Assembly: GCA_958415865.1 (NCBI GenBank)
Contig: CATYZV010000017.1
Span: 1 to 14,643, forward strand
Origin: an uncultured Selenomonadaceae bacterium
GTDB lineage: Bacteria > Bacillota > Negativicutes > Selenomonadales > Selenomonadaceae
Reading direction: 5' to 3'
DNA length: 14,643 bases
In this document: in pieces, positions 6,867-14,640 of the stretch
How the letters are laid out: each line of letters opens with the position of its first letter
How positions within the stretch are numbered: position 1 is the stretch's first letter
Position numbers and translations under genes: made by a program
The notes under the pieces: generated by a model
What the model saw: only the letters and a program-made list of their open reading frames with translations
Databases searched by the model: none
What the model was told of the DNA's origin: nothing

Positions 6867-9641
6867 TCATTTTTCAGGACCGTTCGGCTCAGAGCCTACC
6901 GGCCTGCTGTCCGGCAGTGTGTAAGGCACATCGCCGTAATCAGACTGGTCGTAGCCGCCTTCCAGATACGATGACAGTGCCACCGGAATGAATTTTGCCG
7001 GATCGCCGTCAGCGCGCTTATCATTTTCCGTCATGAGCATATCGAGTGCCGCCGCTGTATACGCCGCCTGATCGCTCATGTGCATTACGAGCACCGCGCC
7101 TTTTATGACATGGCCGTTCTCGTCGTATATACCTTCTTTGACAGCTTCGACCATGCCCGCCAGATTGTGCTGTTCATAATCGTGCGTGCTGTACGAACCT
7201 GATACGATGTAAGTAAAGCCCGTATCGTACAAAGCCCTGAAGCCCGCTCTGCTCGCCGTAAGTGTCGGCGGCCTGAAATACGGCCTAAAGACAGGCGAGC
7301 CGTCAGCATGGTACATATCACCTAATACATTCGTCAGCTTGGCATAAGATGTGCCGTAATCTATAAGGTAATTGTCGTAAGCCGTCTTGTAATCGGTGCC
7401 GTCCATCGGGTGGTGCCACTCGCTGTGCGATGCTATATCATGCCCGTCATTGGCAATAGCACGCAATAGATTGGGGTTATTCAATATATTGTGCGTCAGA
7501 ATGAAAAACGTTCCCTTGGCATGGTGCTTGCGGAATACGTATAGCAGATGGTTTATAGCCTGATCCGTGCCCCAGTCGTCGAATGTGAAAAACACGACCG
7601 GGTCATTGGTGTGGATAAGCCCTGTCAAATCGCGGTATTTCTTTTCTTCGACGCTGAAGCCGAACATATTGTCATCTTCGACTGCTTTATTGCCGATGTA
7701 GCGTTTGTAGATGAAATCATTGAAAGAAATATCGCTGCGCTGTTTTACGTACGCCTTGCCGTCCACCGGGTAATCCTCATCAGTTCCGCCGTTGTACTGA
7801 TATATATCAGCTTTATCCGACAGTATATCACCGATGGAAGTTATCGTATAAACCGAATCATTGGCAGGGTTCGTCTTAGGGTCGTCAGTGAATGAATTAT
7901 AGGCTATATTGTCGATCTTATACCGCTTTACGAGGTCCATCACATTTACAGCTAAATCATCATTTTGGTAAAAATCCAAGCGGAAATAAACTATCCAGCC
8001 GCGCCCCAGCGAATAAAGCAGCCTGCCAAAGCGGGTTTTCATGATCTCGTCGGCTGATGCAGCATATTCGTCCTTGGAACTGACGATATTTATCGTCGGA
8101 GAAAACATCTGACAACCCATAGCCGATACGGCTTCGCGCGTTTCATCCGTTATCTGTCCCCAAGGCTGCATTACGAGATTCGTCTGTACGCCCATATCGG
8201 CTAAAGCATTCTGCACAGTGGCAATCTGGCGGCAGGTCGTGTAGTAATTTCCGTCTTTGAGCGAGCGCACGCCGATTGCTGTTTCATTACCGCTGTTTAC
8301 GATATCGCGCACCAGCTGCGGATTCTGCCTGATGTCTTTATCCATGATCAGGAATGTTCCCTTAGCATCGTTTTTCTTGAGCCATGCCAGCGTCTTGTAA
8401 ACGACCTGCGGCTTGTCAAGCCCTGCAAATACATAAGCTACAGACTGCTTCGTCGTGTATATCATCTTAGGAGATTCGGCAAGTTTTTTATTGTTCTGCG
8501 CTCTGAGTACATCGTATCTGCTGTTGTCAACGGCTGCCGCATATGCTCTATGGAAGAAAACGGAGTCAAAACCTTTACCGATATCATTTATAATAGATGC
8601 TATCATGCCATTATCGGCATGAGGAGCAGCTTGAGCCGGCTGCTGTTGACCTGATGTCGGTGCCGGCTGCTGATTCTGCGCTGGCGGCGCAGCGGGATTA
8701 GGCTGCTGTGCCGGAGCGGGCTGCGGCAGTAGAATGTCCTCGCGTTCGATTTCGCGCATATCGTCGAGCGGCACAGTCGCGAGGCTGCGCGCTTTTATCG
8801 CTTTAAACAAGCGTTCCGTAACGTCGATGATATTTTCGTGCTCTATCTTCGGCTTATCTCGAATCGTCAGATTGGGCTGCTTGTCGACTGCCGGCGGTTC
8901 ATCGACATCTCCCGGCTGATAGACGACGGAGTTGACCGGCGTGGTCAGCACCATGGAGACGATGGAGCCTTGCGGCACGGAATTTATGAAGTTCACGGCA
9001 TCGGCATCGGTCTTGATAGCGTCTTTATTGACGAATACATCTGTCTTAACGGCTGATTTCAAGCCGGAAGCTCCTGCCATTTTCAAAAGCGGCACCACAT
9101 ACGATGTACTCGGTGCTTTGAACATGGTCGGCGCGGTGCCGGTCAGTGTCTCTACTACTTTCTGCGTCTTTATCAGCTGTTCCAGGACACTGTCAGACGG
9201 CTGGCGGTCGAGGCGCATCAGCCCGGAGTAAGTGTAGTTCTGCATCGGTATGCCTGCTTTGTAAAGCTCCATCACCGAGCCTTTATCTCCGGCGCAGTTG
9301 CTGCCTTCAACGAAGAAAGTAACGTTGATATCGTACTTTTTGATCAAATCGACCAGTTTTGCCGTGGTCGTCGGGTCGGGCAGCCCGTCAAAAGTCAATG
9401 CAATGGCATTGTTTTTTGCCGGGTCGCGCGTGTAGACAGTCGCCGCCTTGACATCGCCGTTTAAAGCCTCTTGAGCTTTGGCAATTTCAGCATCGGCATT
9501 GTATTCGCTCGTCAGATCGGGGATATCGTCGTACGCCACTGTCTGACTGCCCAAGTACCAAAACCAGTATATAAGTGCCAGCAGCAATAAAATAAAAATA
9601 CCTATCCAGTATTTCGTCTTTAATCTAAACTTAAATTTCAC
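6867..9641 (-). CDS. Membrane-anchored protein with three NodB-like modules, the last an intact deacetylase
   Basis: The product has 924 residues. The start is GTG at 9641, 7 nt after GGAGGGGG; no suitable ATG is near. A basic stretch and one helix (about 11-30) anchor it in the inner membrane with the rest in the periplasm. Module 1 (about 75-300) is NodB-like but has LTFDG instead of TFDDG and YSGLM instead of the SHxxH region, so it is probably inactive. A Pro/Gln/Ala-rich linker follows at about 304-342. Module 2 (about 380-590) is also inactive, with FAGL in the TFDD position. Module 3 has a complete CE4 site: TFDDW (D688, D689), H739 and H743 in HSEWH, RPP (790-792) and H854 in LVMHMS. 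Residues 376-902 are paralogous to the following, shorter gene. It is probably an N-deacetylase working on the polymer in the periplasm, with the inactive modules as glycan-binding or assembly parts. Three serial NodB modules in one chain are unusual. Confidence 0.88.
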   Translation of the reverse strand: MKFKFRLKTKYWIGIFILLLLALIYWFWYLGSQTVAYDDIPDLTSEYNADAEIAKAQEALNGDVKAATVYTRDPAKNNAIALTFDGLPDPTTTAKLVDLIKKYDINVTFFVEGSNCAGDKGSVMELYKAGIPMQNYTYSGLMRLDRQPSDSVLEQLIKTQKVVETLTGTAPTMFKAPSTSYVVPLLKMAGASGLKSAVKTDVFVNKDAIKTDADAVNFINSVPQGSIVSMVLTTPVNSVVYQPGDVDEPPAVDKQPNLTIRDKPKIEHENIIDVTERLFKAIKARSLATVPLDDMREIEREDILLPQPAPAQQPNPAAPPAQNQQPAPTSGQQQPAQAAPHADNGMIASIINDIGKGFDSVFFHRAYAAAVDNSRYDVLRAQNNKKLAESPKMIYTTKQSVAYVFAGLDKPQVVYKTLAWLKKNDAKGTFLIMDKDIRQNPQLVRDIVNSGNETAIGVRSLKDGNYYTTCRQIATVQNALADMGVQTNLVMQPWGQITDETREAVSAMGCQMFSPTINIVSSKDEYAASADEIMKTRFGRLLYSLGRGWIVYFRLDFYQNDDLAVNVMDLVKRYKIDNIAYNSFTDDPKTNPANDSVYTITSIGDILSDKADIYQYNGGTDEDYPVDGKAYVKQRSDISFNDFIYKRYIGNKAVEDDNMFGFSVEEKKYRDLTGLIHTNDPVVFFTFDDWGTDQAINHLLYVFRKHHAKGTFFILTHNILNNPNLLRAIANDGHDIASHSEWHHPMDGTDYKTAYDNYLIDYGTSYAKLTNVLGDMYHADGSPVFRPYFRPPTLTASRAGFRALYDTGFTYIVSGSYSTHDYEQHNLAGMVEAVKEGIYDENGHVIKGAVLVMHMSDQAAYTAAALDMLMTENDKRADGDPAKFIPVALSSYLEGGYDQSDYGDVPYTLPDSRPVGSEPNGPEK
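6936..8516 (-). repeat. Paralogous block, copy A, of a tandem gene duplication
   Basis: This is the partner of the block at 5134-6714. It encodes residues 376-902 of the 924-residue protein and matches the shorter paralog over 527 residues. It lies directly behind a Pro/Gln-rich linker and a short segment that resembles the mature start of the shorter protein. Confidence 0.85.
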
Positions 9642-9672
9642 TCCTCAGCCCCCTCCAAACTGCTGATTTTAT

Positions 9673-12129
9673 TTAAAAGCTCCAAGTGAGACTTGCCCAT
9701 GCCGTCTTGCCCTTTTCGCCCGTCGTCTTGTCTTTCAGATCGTAATATTCCAGACCGACCACGAAATTTTCCACCGGCGTATAATAAGCCATTGCGCCCC
9801 AGCCTTTGAAGCCGTCCATGTAGTTGCCGACACCGTTCATCGTGTGGTTGACGTACGTGCCGCCTGCCATGTCGTAGTATTTCAGATCAAATTCATACGT
9901 GTGCGCTATCCACGGGAAATTCTGACCGTAGCGCGCTGACAATACGTAGCCGTCATCAGCTCCGCTGCCGTCTTCTCGGCTCGATTTGAGGTACATACCG
10001 CCCAGCGTGTAATTGCCGGTGTAGTAATTCGTACCTGCCGCCCATATGCTCGTCGGCCTGCCGTAATTATTCCAATGATAGTAGCCTCCGAGATAATCCT
10101 GATTGCGGTTGCGCCAGTTTCCTTCTATATAATACATATCTTCCGTATCGTTGACCTGACCGTATCCCGCTGAATAAATGGTATAGGCATCCGGCCTTGC
10201 CGCTATCTTAAAGCCGTCAAAATCGGAATCGAGCACATTGCCTTCAGCAAGATATGCGTACGTCTTGCCCAGCTCCAGCGTTATAGGCATCTTCCACCAG
10301 TTGTAATTGCCTTCTAAGTATATGCGGCTTAGTTCTAAATGCCCATCATTATCATCGCCGACAACGGCTCTATCGTCTTTGTCGAATATATTGCTCTTAT
10401 CCATTTCCAAGAGGCCGTGCACTTTCCAATGCGGGCTTATCGCCTTATCTGCGTAAACGCGCGCTCTAAAGCGGTTATCCGACCACTTGTACTTCGGCGA
10501 GCCTCCGTTTTTGGCAAAGCTGTATCTGACTTCACCGCCGAATTTCCAGTCGTATTCATTTTTATAGACGACTTTCGTATCAGTTACTTTATCGATGATA
10601 TTGTAGCCCAGAGCTTCGACTTCCACGGCAAACTCGCGCATGAGATTGTCGATATCATGCACTGCAAAGGACTGTTTATTCTGCCCCGGAATCATGGTGT
10701 CGCCATTCGCCTGATGCACGCGCTGCGTCCTGTAGATATTAAAGCTCCTAGCCGTCAATATAGCACCCTCGCGGCGCGTCAGGCTGGCAAAGCTGCGGCT
10801 GGCATCCTCAGGAGCGAGCAGCCCTTCCGCTCCTAGACGCTGCAATACCTCCTGCGTCCAGAGCGGAGCAGGCTGGCGGAAGCGTTCCACCATCATCATC
10901 TTGTCGAGGCTCGCCACGCCGGCATCAGACGAGCCGAACACAGGTGTATTGAGCTGAATATCACTGCTGTTTTCCCCTGCCCGGCGCGCCTGTCTTTGCG
11001 CCTCAGCCTCTGCCTTGCGCTGATTTTCAGCTTTTCTCTTGGCATCTATCTCAGCCCAAGGATTTCTATTTTTAACCGGCTGAACAGACGGATTAGAAAC
11101 AGCCGGCGCATCATCTTTGCTTTCATAGCCCATGCCCTTCATAAGAGGCGAAGAGGTATTGTAATTTATATCGTAGCGGTTTGAGCTGAATGCCGATCGC
11201 TGCGGATTGAAAGCCGGAGCATCGTCAAAGCCTGCCGGCTCACTGACGCTGGCTGCGGGAGCTTCGTCGGAAATCTGCACAATAGCGGATCTAGCTTTCA
11301 TATCTTGTGCCGTTGCAGGCTTTTCACTCTGTGCCACAGCAGGTGAAGGCTGCGATGAAGGCTCTGCCTCTGCCTGCTGTACATCTGCGGGCTGCTCTAC
11401 TGCGGTTTCCTCTCCGCTGACATTGTCGCGGCTCCGGTCAAGTTCTACGCCTTTATTTTCTTCTATTCCGTCATTGAGCCAAAAGCTCTTTTCATTTTTG
11501 ATATCGTCATCACTGTTTATGATGCCGCTGTGCATATACCGCTTTTCCTGAAAACCCTCTGCAAAAGAGGCATAAGGGCTGTTGAGCTTATTTTCATCGT
11601 AGAGCCTTATTATCTCTGCTACGCGCTCTTTAATGCCGGGTTCTTCTGCCGTTTCCTTTGACTCTGAGCCGACATCATAGCTGTTTTTCGTTTCTATCGA
11701 GCGGATCACTCTGGCCGGTTCCACTGTCATCGTGAGATTCTTCGCTTCAACAGCCTGTCCGGCGAAGTTGTCGCCCAAGGCCTGTTCGCGTTCAGCTTCC
11801 TCATTTTTCGCTTCTCTGTCATCAAACGATTCCAGATTTTCCATCTGCACAGGTGCACTGCTCTCGATATGTTCCAATTCATTTATCTGAGATTCCTCAG
11901 ACGCGCCTGACTGCGCCGCTGCTTCATCTGCTGTAGAATCAATACCGGCAGAATCCGCCGGCGTATCATCCAAGCTGTAATCCTCTGCATGATATCGGGA
12001 ATTTACTATTATATACGGAATACTTGAGGCATTCGCCGTTCCCGATGCCGTGCCCTGTACCAGCACGCCCGCACCGATCGCGCACAGTATATTTCTCGCC
12101 AGCAGGCTCTTGTCTATCTCTGCTGCCAT
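9673..12129 (-). CDS. Outer-membrane porin-like protein with long disordered extension and SLH-like motif
   Basis: From the ATG at 12129 the product has 818 residues; a GTG four codons earlier is the alternative. I prefer ATG because AAAGGTGG lies 8 nt before it. A short hydrophobic signal region (about 10-34) ends near TANA. Residues about 35-420 are rich in Glu, Ala, Ser, Gln and Pro, with no recognisable fold, and include a charged helix (AEIDAKRKAENQRKAEAEAQ, about 359-378). Then LWTQEVLQRLGAEGLL (423-438) and SLTRREGAILTAR (449-461) resemble one weak SLH motif, followed by a helix like the FADEL segment of OmpM proteins. From about 521 the sequence alternates aromatic and polar residues in beta-strands and ends in TWSF, the terminal Phe recognised by BAM. 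This suggests a barrel of perhaps 14-16 strands. Its place between a sugar dehydrogenase and the deacetylases suggests it is the outer-membrane exit for the polysaccharide, as PgaA, AlgE or BcsC are elsewhere. A general porin or anchor role cannot be excluded. Confidence 0.78.
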   Translation of the reverse strand: MAAEIDKSLLARNILCAIGAGVLVQGTASGTANASSIPYIIVNSRYHAEDYSLDDTPADSAGIDSTADEAAAQSGASEESQINELEHIESSAPVQMENLESFDDREAKNEEAEREQALGDNFAGQAVEAKNLTMTVEPARVIRSIETKNSYDVGSESKETAEEPGIKERVAEIIRLYDENKLNSPYASFAEGFQEKRYMHSGIINSDDDIKNEKSFWLNDGIEENKGVELDRSRDNVSGEETAVEQPADVQQAEAEPSSQPSPAVAQSEKPATAQDMKARSAIVQISDEAPAASVSEPAGFDDAPAFNPQRSAFSSNRYDINYNTSSPLMKGMGYESKDDAPAVSNPSVQPVKNRNPWAEIDAKRKAENQRKAEAEAQRQARRAGENSSDIQLNTPVFGSSDAGVASLDKMMMVERFRQPAPLWTQEVLQRLGAEGLLAPEDASRSFASLTRREGAILTARSFNIYRTQRVHQANGDTMIPGQNKQSFAVHDIDNLMREFAVEVEALGYNIIDKVTDTKVVYKNEYDWKFGGEVRYSFAKNGGSPKYKWSDNRFRARVYADKAISPHWKVHGLLEMDKSNIFDKDDRAVVGDDNDGHLELSRIYLEGNYNWWKMPITLELGKTYAYLAEGNVLDSDFDGFKIAARPDAYTIYSAGYGQVNDTEDMYYIEGNWRNRNQDYLGGYYHWNNYGRPTSIWAAGTNYYTGNYTLGGMYLKSSREDGSGADDGYVLSARYGQNFPWIAHTYEFDLKYYDMAGGTYVNHTMNGVGNYMDGFKGWGAMAYYTPVENFVVGLEYYDLKDKTTGEKGKTAWASLTWSF

Positions 12130-12179
12130 CGCCAATCCCACCTTTACGCTTTCCTTCTATTATAATAAGACAGATATTA

Positions 12180-13499
12180 TCAAAGACCCCAATAAGCCAA
12201 TCCCGCTTTTTCCACTGCAGCTTTATCAAAGATGTTCTTTATATCTATGACCACGCTCTTATTACCGTCGTAAGAATTCTTGGTGAACGATTTCAGCTGT
12301 TCGATGGAGAAATCAGCAAATACATCATGAGCCACGGTGAAGATCAAGCAGTCAGCATCATTTATCTGATGATAGTCAATCAGATTTATGCCGTATACTT
12401 CCTTGACGAGTTTTGCATCAGCATGGGGATCGATTATCTTCAGATTAATGCCGTAGTTTTTGAGCATATTGATTATATCTATGACCTTGGAATTTCTGAT
12501 ATCCGGGCAGTTTTCCTTAAAGGTTATGCCAAAGATATATATATTGTCGTTCTTAATGGCATGCTTCTCCTGAATTAATTTACGCAGAATGCCGTCGACG
12601 ATAAAGCGGCTCATGGAGTTGTTTATCTTGCGGGCAAGGCGCACGATTTCGCTGCTGCTGTTGTCGATATCCGCCTTGTATATCAAGTAATACGGGTCAA
12701 CGCCGATGCAGTGGCCGCCGACCAAGCCGGGGCGGAAGCCCAGCGCGTTCCACTTCGTATTCATCGCGTCGATGACTTCTTTCGTCGATATGCCTATCTT
12801 GTCGAAGATAGTAGCGACTTCATTCATGAATGCTATGTTGATATCGCGCTGCGTATTTTCCAAGAGCTTCGCCGCTTCTGCCACTTTAATGCTGGCTACC
12901 TTGTACGTATGCTCTACTACCAGCGCGTACACTTTTTCAATTTCGTCGCGCACTTCGTCGTTCATGCCGGAGATCAGCTTGCAGATATTTCGCAGCGTAT
13001 GCACTTTATCGCCGGGATTTATGCGCTCCGGTGAATAGCCTATGTAAAAATCGCTGCCGCATTTCTTACCGGAGAATTTTTCTATCTCCGTTACGCAGAG
13101 TTCTTCCGTAACACCGGGATAGACGGTCGATTCATAGACCACAATCGTACCGTCAGCGATGTGCTCACCGATTATGCGGCTGGCTGAAATGACCGGCGAT
13201 AGGTCCGGCGTATGGTCTTCTTTAACCGGCGTGGGCACAGCGACGATTATGAAATTTGCCCTCGACAGCTCTGCCGCATCCGTCGTCAAGTGAATAGCCG
13301 CTGCCTGCAATGCTTCATTGCCCACTTCTTCCGTCGGATCTACACCCTGCTTAAGCAATCCCATTTTTTCTTCACTCGTATCAAAGCCTATCACATCGAC
13401 GTGCCTGGACAGTGCCACAGCAAGAGGCAGCCCCACATATCCTAATCCCACTACTGCTAATTTTATTTCTCTGTTTATCAATCTGTCATAAATATTCAT
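12180..13499 (-). CDS. UDP-N-acetylhexosamine 6-dehydrogenase (TviB/WbpO-type nucleotide sugar dehydrogenase)
   Basis: The product has 439 residues from the ATG at 13499; a TTG at 13508 is an alternative with a shorter ribosome-site spacing. The family usually has about 420-440 residues. The N-terminus carries the NAD-binding GLGYVG (18-23), followed by VAVPTP, the ESTVYPG strand, GYSPERINPGD with the catalytic-region Glu, and the substrate segment KLLENTQRDINIAFMNE. The nucleophile Cys264 is in GGHCIGVDPYYL, and the C-terminal UDP-binding domain contains GITFKENCPDIRNS. These enzymes oxidise C6 of a UDP-sugar twice with NAD+ to give a uronic acid in the cytoplasm. The motif wording favours the UDP-GlcNAc/GalNAc class (TviB of Vi antigen, WbpO) over UDP-glucose dehydrogenase. 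It is first in the exopolysaccharide operon, 50 nt before the porin gene, so it probably makes an acidic HexNAc precursor for the synthase. The enzyme class is sure; the exact sugar is not. Confidence 0.88.
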   Translation of the reverse strand: MNIYDRLINREIKLAVVGLGYVGLPLAVALSRHVDVIGFDTSEEKMGLLKQGVDPTEEVGNEALQAAAIHLTTDAAELSRANFIIVAVPTPVKEDHTPDLSPVISASRIIGEHIADGTIVVYESTVYPGVTEELCVTEIEKFSGKKCGSDFYIGYSPERINPGDKVHTLRNICKLISGMNDEVRDEIEKVYALVVEHTYKVASIKVAEAAKLLENTQRDINIAFMNEVATIFDKIGISTKEVIDAMNTKWNALGFRPGLVGGHCIGVDPYYLIYKADIDNSSSEIVRLARKINNSMSRFIVDGILRKLIQEKHAIKNDNIYIFGITFKENCPDIRNSKVIDIINMLKNYGINLKIIDPHADAKLVKEVYGINLIDYHQINDADCLIFTVAHDVFADFSIEQLKSFTKNSYDGNKSVVIDIKNIFDKAAVEKAGLAYWGL

Positions 13500-13540
13500 A
13501 TCTATCAACTGCCTTTTAAAACTAATTTAATTAAATATAT

Positions 13541-13570
13541 ATTATAGAATGTGTAATAATACCATGTAAA
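13541..13570 (-). promoter_or_regulatory. Candidate sigma-70-type promoter for the exopolysaccharide operon
   Basis: On the minus strand TTTACA (13570-13565; five of six consensus bases), an 18-nt spacer and a perfect TATAAT (13546-13541) overlap the last codons of azlD. Transcription would start near 13534, leaving a leader of about 35 nt before the dehydrogenase ATG. No terminator is visible between azlD and this gene, so read-through from azlCD is also possible. The leader is very AT-rich and shows no clear operator. Confidence 0.55.
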
Positions 13571-13865
13571 GTACTGTGCCTCCGCCGATGGAAATCAGTA
13601 TTTCCCTGCGCCATAAATGCAGCAGCACGACTGCCAGTATAGCTATAGCTGTCGCCCAGAGCTTGGACGTATCGTCAAAGCCGACATCTTTGATGCAGTA
13701 GACGACGAGTATCGCAATTATAGCGGGCGGCAGTTTCGCCGCAATATCGGCTATTGCCGCGGGCATTTTGCGCCTGCCGAACAGGGCGAACGGCACAAAG
13801 CGCGTTATGAAAGTGCAGACAGCCGCCACCGCTATGATGGCAAACGCTTCGTACGTGTCTATCAT
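13542..13865 (-). CDS. azlD: AzlD-family branched-chain amino acid export subunit
   Basis: The product has 107 residues and about four hydrophobic segments, the normal size for AzlD. The sequence VCTFITRFVPFALFG near the N-terminus and KLPPAIIAILVVYC in the middle are typical of the family. AzlD works with AzlC (BrnE with BrnF in Corynebacterium) as an inner-membrane exporter of branched-chain amino acids or their toxic analogues. Its ATG overlaps the azlC stop by four bases (ATGA), indicating translational coupling. There is no visible link to polysaccharide synthesis beyond position and strand. Confidence 0.88.
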   Translation of the reverse strand: MIDTYEAFAIIAVAAVCTFITRFVPFALFGRRKMPAAIADIAAKLPPAIIAILVVYCIKDVGFDDTSKLWATAIAILAVVLLHLWRREILISIGGGTVLYMVLLHIL

Positions 13866-14596
13866 TCGCTTTCACCGTCCTTCACTGCTTGGCTGTTTCT
13901 CCTGCCGCGCTCCTGCATCATTACGATGACAGCTGAGATGATGAGCGACGGCAGCAAAAATGCCTGTGCCCCGAATACCAGCAGGAATACCGCCGATATA
14001 CAGCCGCCGATAAGGGCAGGCTGCAAAGCTGTTTTGCGGTTGTTCATGAGCTGCTCGACCAGTATCACCACGAACAGAGCTGTCATGGAAAAGTCTATGC
14101 CCGTAAAATCCACCATAGTAATGTACTGCCCTGCTAAAGTGCCGAGCACGCATCCCATTATCCAGTATGAATGGTGCAGCGCGGCGATGTAAAACAATGC
14201 CCTGTTGTGATGCTCTTTTGCTCTGGGCTGATCACTGCACGAATACAAAATGGAGTACGTTTCATCCGTCAGCGAGAAAATCATATACGGATAAAATTTT
14301 CCCATCTGCTTAAATTTCTCTATGAACGGCAGCCCGTAAAAAATGTGGCGGCTGTTGATGAACAGCGTCATCAGTGCCACTGTCGCCAGAGGAGTTCCTG
14401 CCGCCAGAAAACTCACGAGCGCGAACTGCAGCGAACCTGCGTATACGATCAGGCTGATGAAAAATGCCCAAATAAAATCATAGCCGATCTGCGCCAGCAT
14501 GATGCCGAAGGCAGAACCCAAAAATATATAGCCGAAAAAAACCGGCATCGACTTTCTCAAGGCGTATTTAAATAATCCTTCTTGCTCTTGATTCAT
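13862..14596 (-). CDS. azlC: AzlC-family branched-chain amino acid export permease
   Basis: The product has 244 residues, typical for AzlC. Motifs include GYIFLGSAFGIML near residues 18-30, VYAGSLQFALVSFLAAG, the conserved NSRHIFYGLPF and SLTDETYSIL, and several membrane helices through to residue 225. It forms the large subunit of the AzlCD exporter in the inner membrane. The ATG at 14596 has an AGGA sequence upstream at a rather long distance, so the ribosome site is weak. The gene is complete inside the window and the first of a two-gene unit with azlD. Start choice is fairly safe because the sequence aligns with family N-termini such as KYALRKSMPVFFGY. Confidence 0.9.
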   Translation of the reverse strand: MNQEQEGLFKYALRKSMPVFFGYIFLGSAFGIMLAQIGYDFIWAFFISLIVYAGSLQFALVSFLAAGTPLATVALMTLFINSRHIFYGLPFIEKFKQMGKFYPYMIFSLTDETYSILYSCSDQPRAKEHHNRALFYIAALHHSYWIMGCVLGTLAGQYITMVDFTGIDFSMTALFVVILVEQLMNNRKTALQPALIGGCISAVFLLVFGAQAFLLPSLIISAVIVMMQERGRRNSQAVKDGESE

Positions 14597-14634
14597 TGTA
14601 TATATGTCTTCCTCAAATCTTCTTATGAAAAATA

Positions 14635-14640
14635 ATTATA
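14635..14640 (-). promoter_or_regulatory. Possible -10 element ahead of azlC
   Basis: A perfect TATAAT reads on the minus strand 38 nt before the azlC start codon. The matching -35 would lie beyond the window edge, so it cannot be tested here. The surroundings are AT-rich and a chance match is plausible. Confidence 0.25.

Noticed and set aside
12159..12164. Perfect TATAAT on the minus strand before the porin gene
   Set aside because: No acceptable -35 lies 16-18 nt upstream (GTCTTT or similar), and it falls in a 50-nt AT-rich operon gap.
12180..13499. UDP-glucose 6-dehydrogenase (HasB/Ugd) making a hyaluronan pathway
   Set aside because: The motifs GFRPGLVGGHCIGVDPYYL and NCPDIRNS fit the TviB/WbpO HexNAc dehydrogenase class better. 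The UDP-glucose option is not fully excluded.
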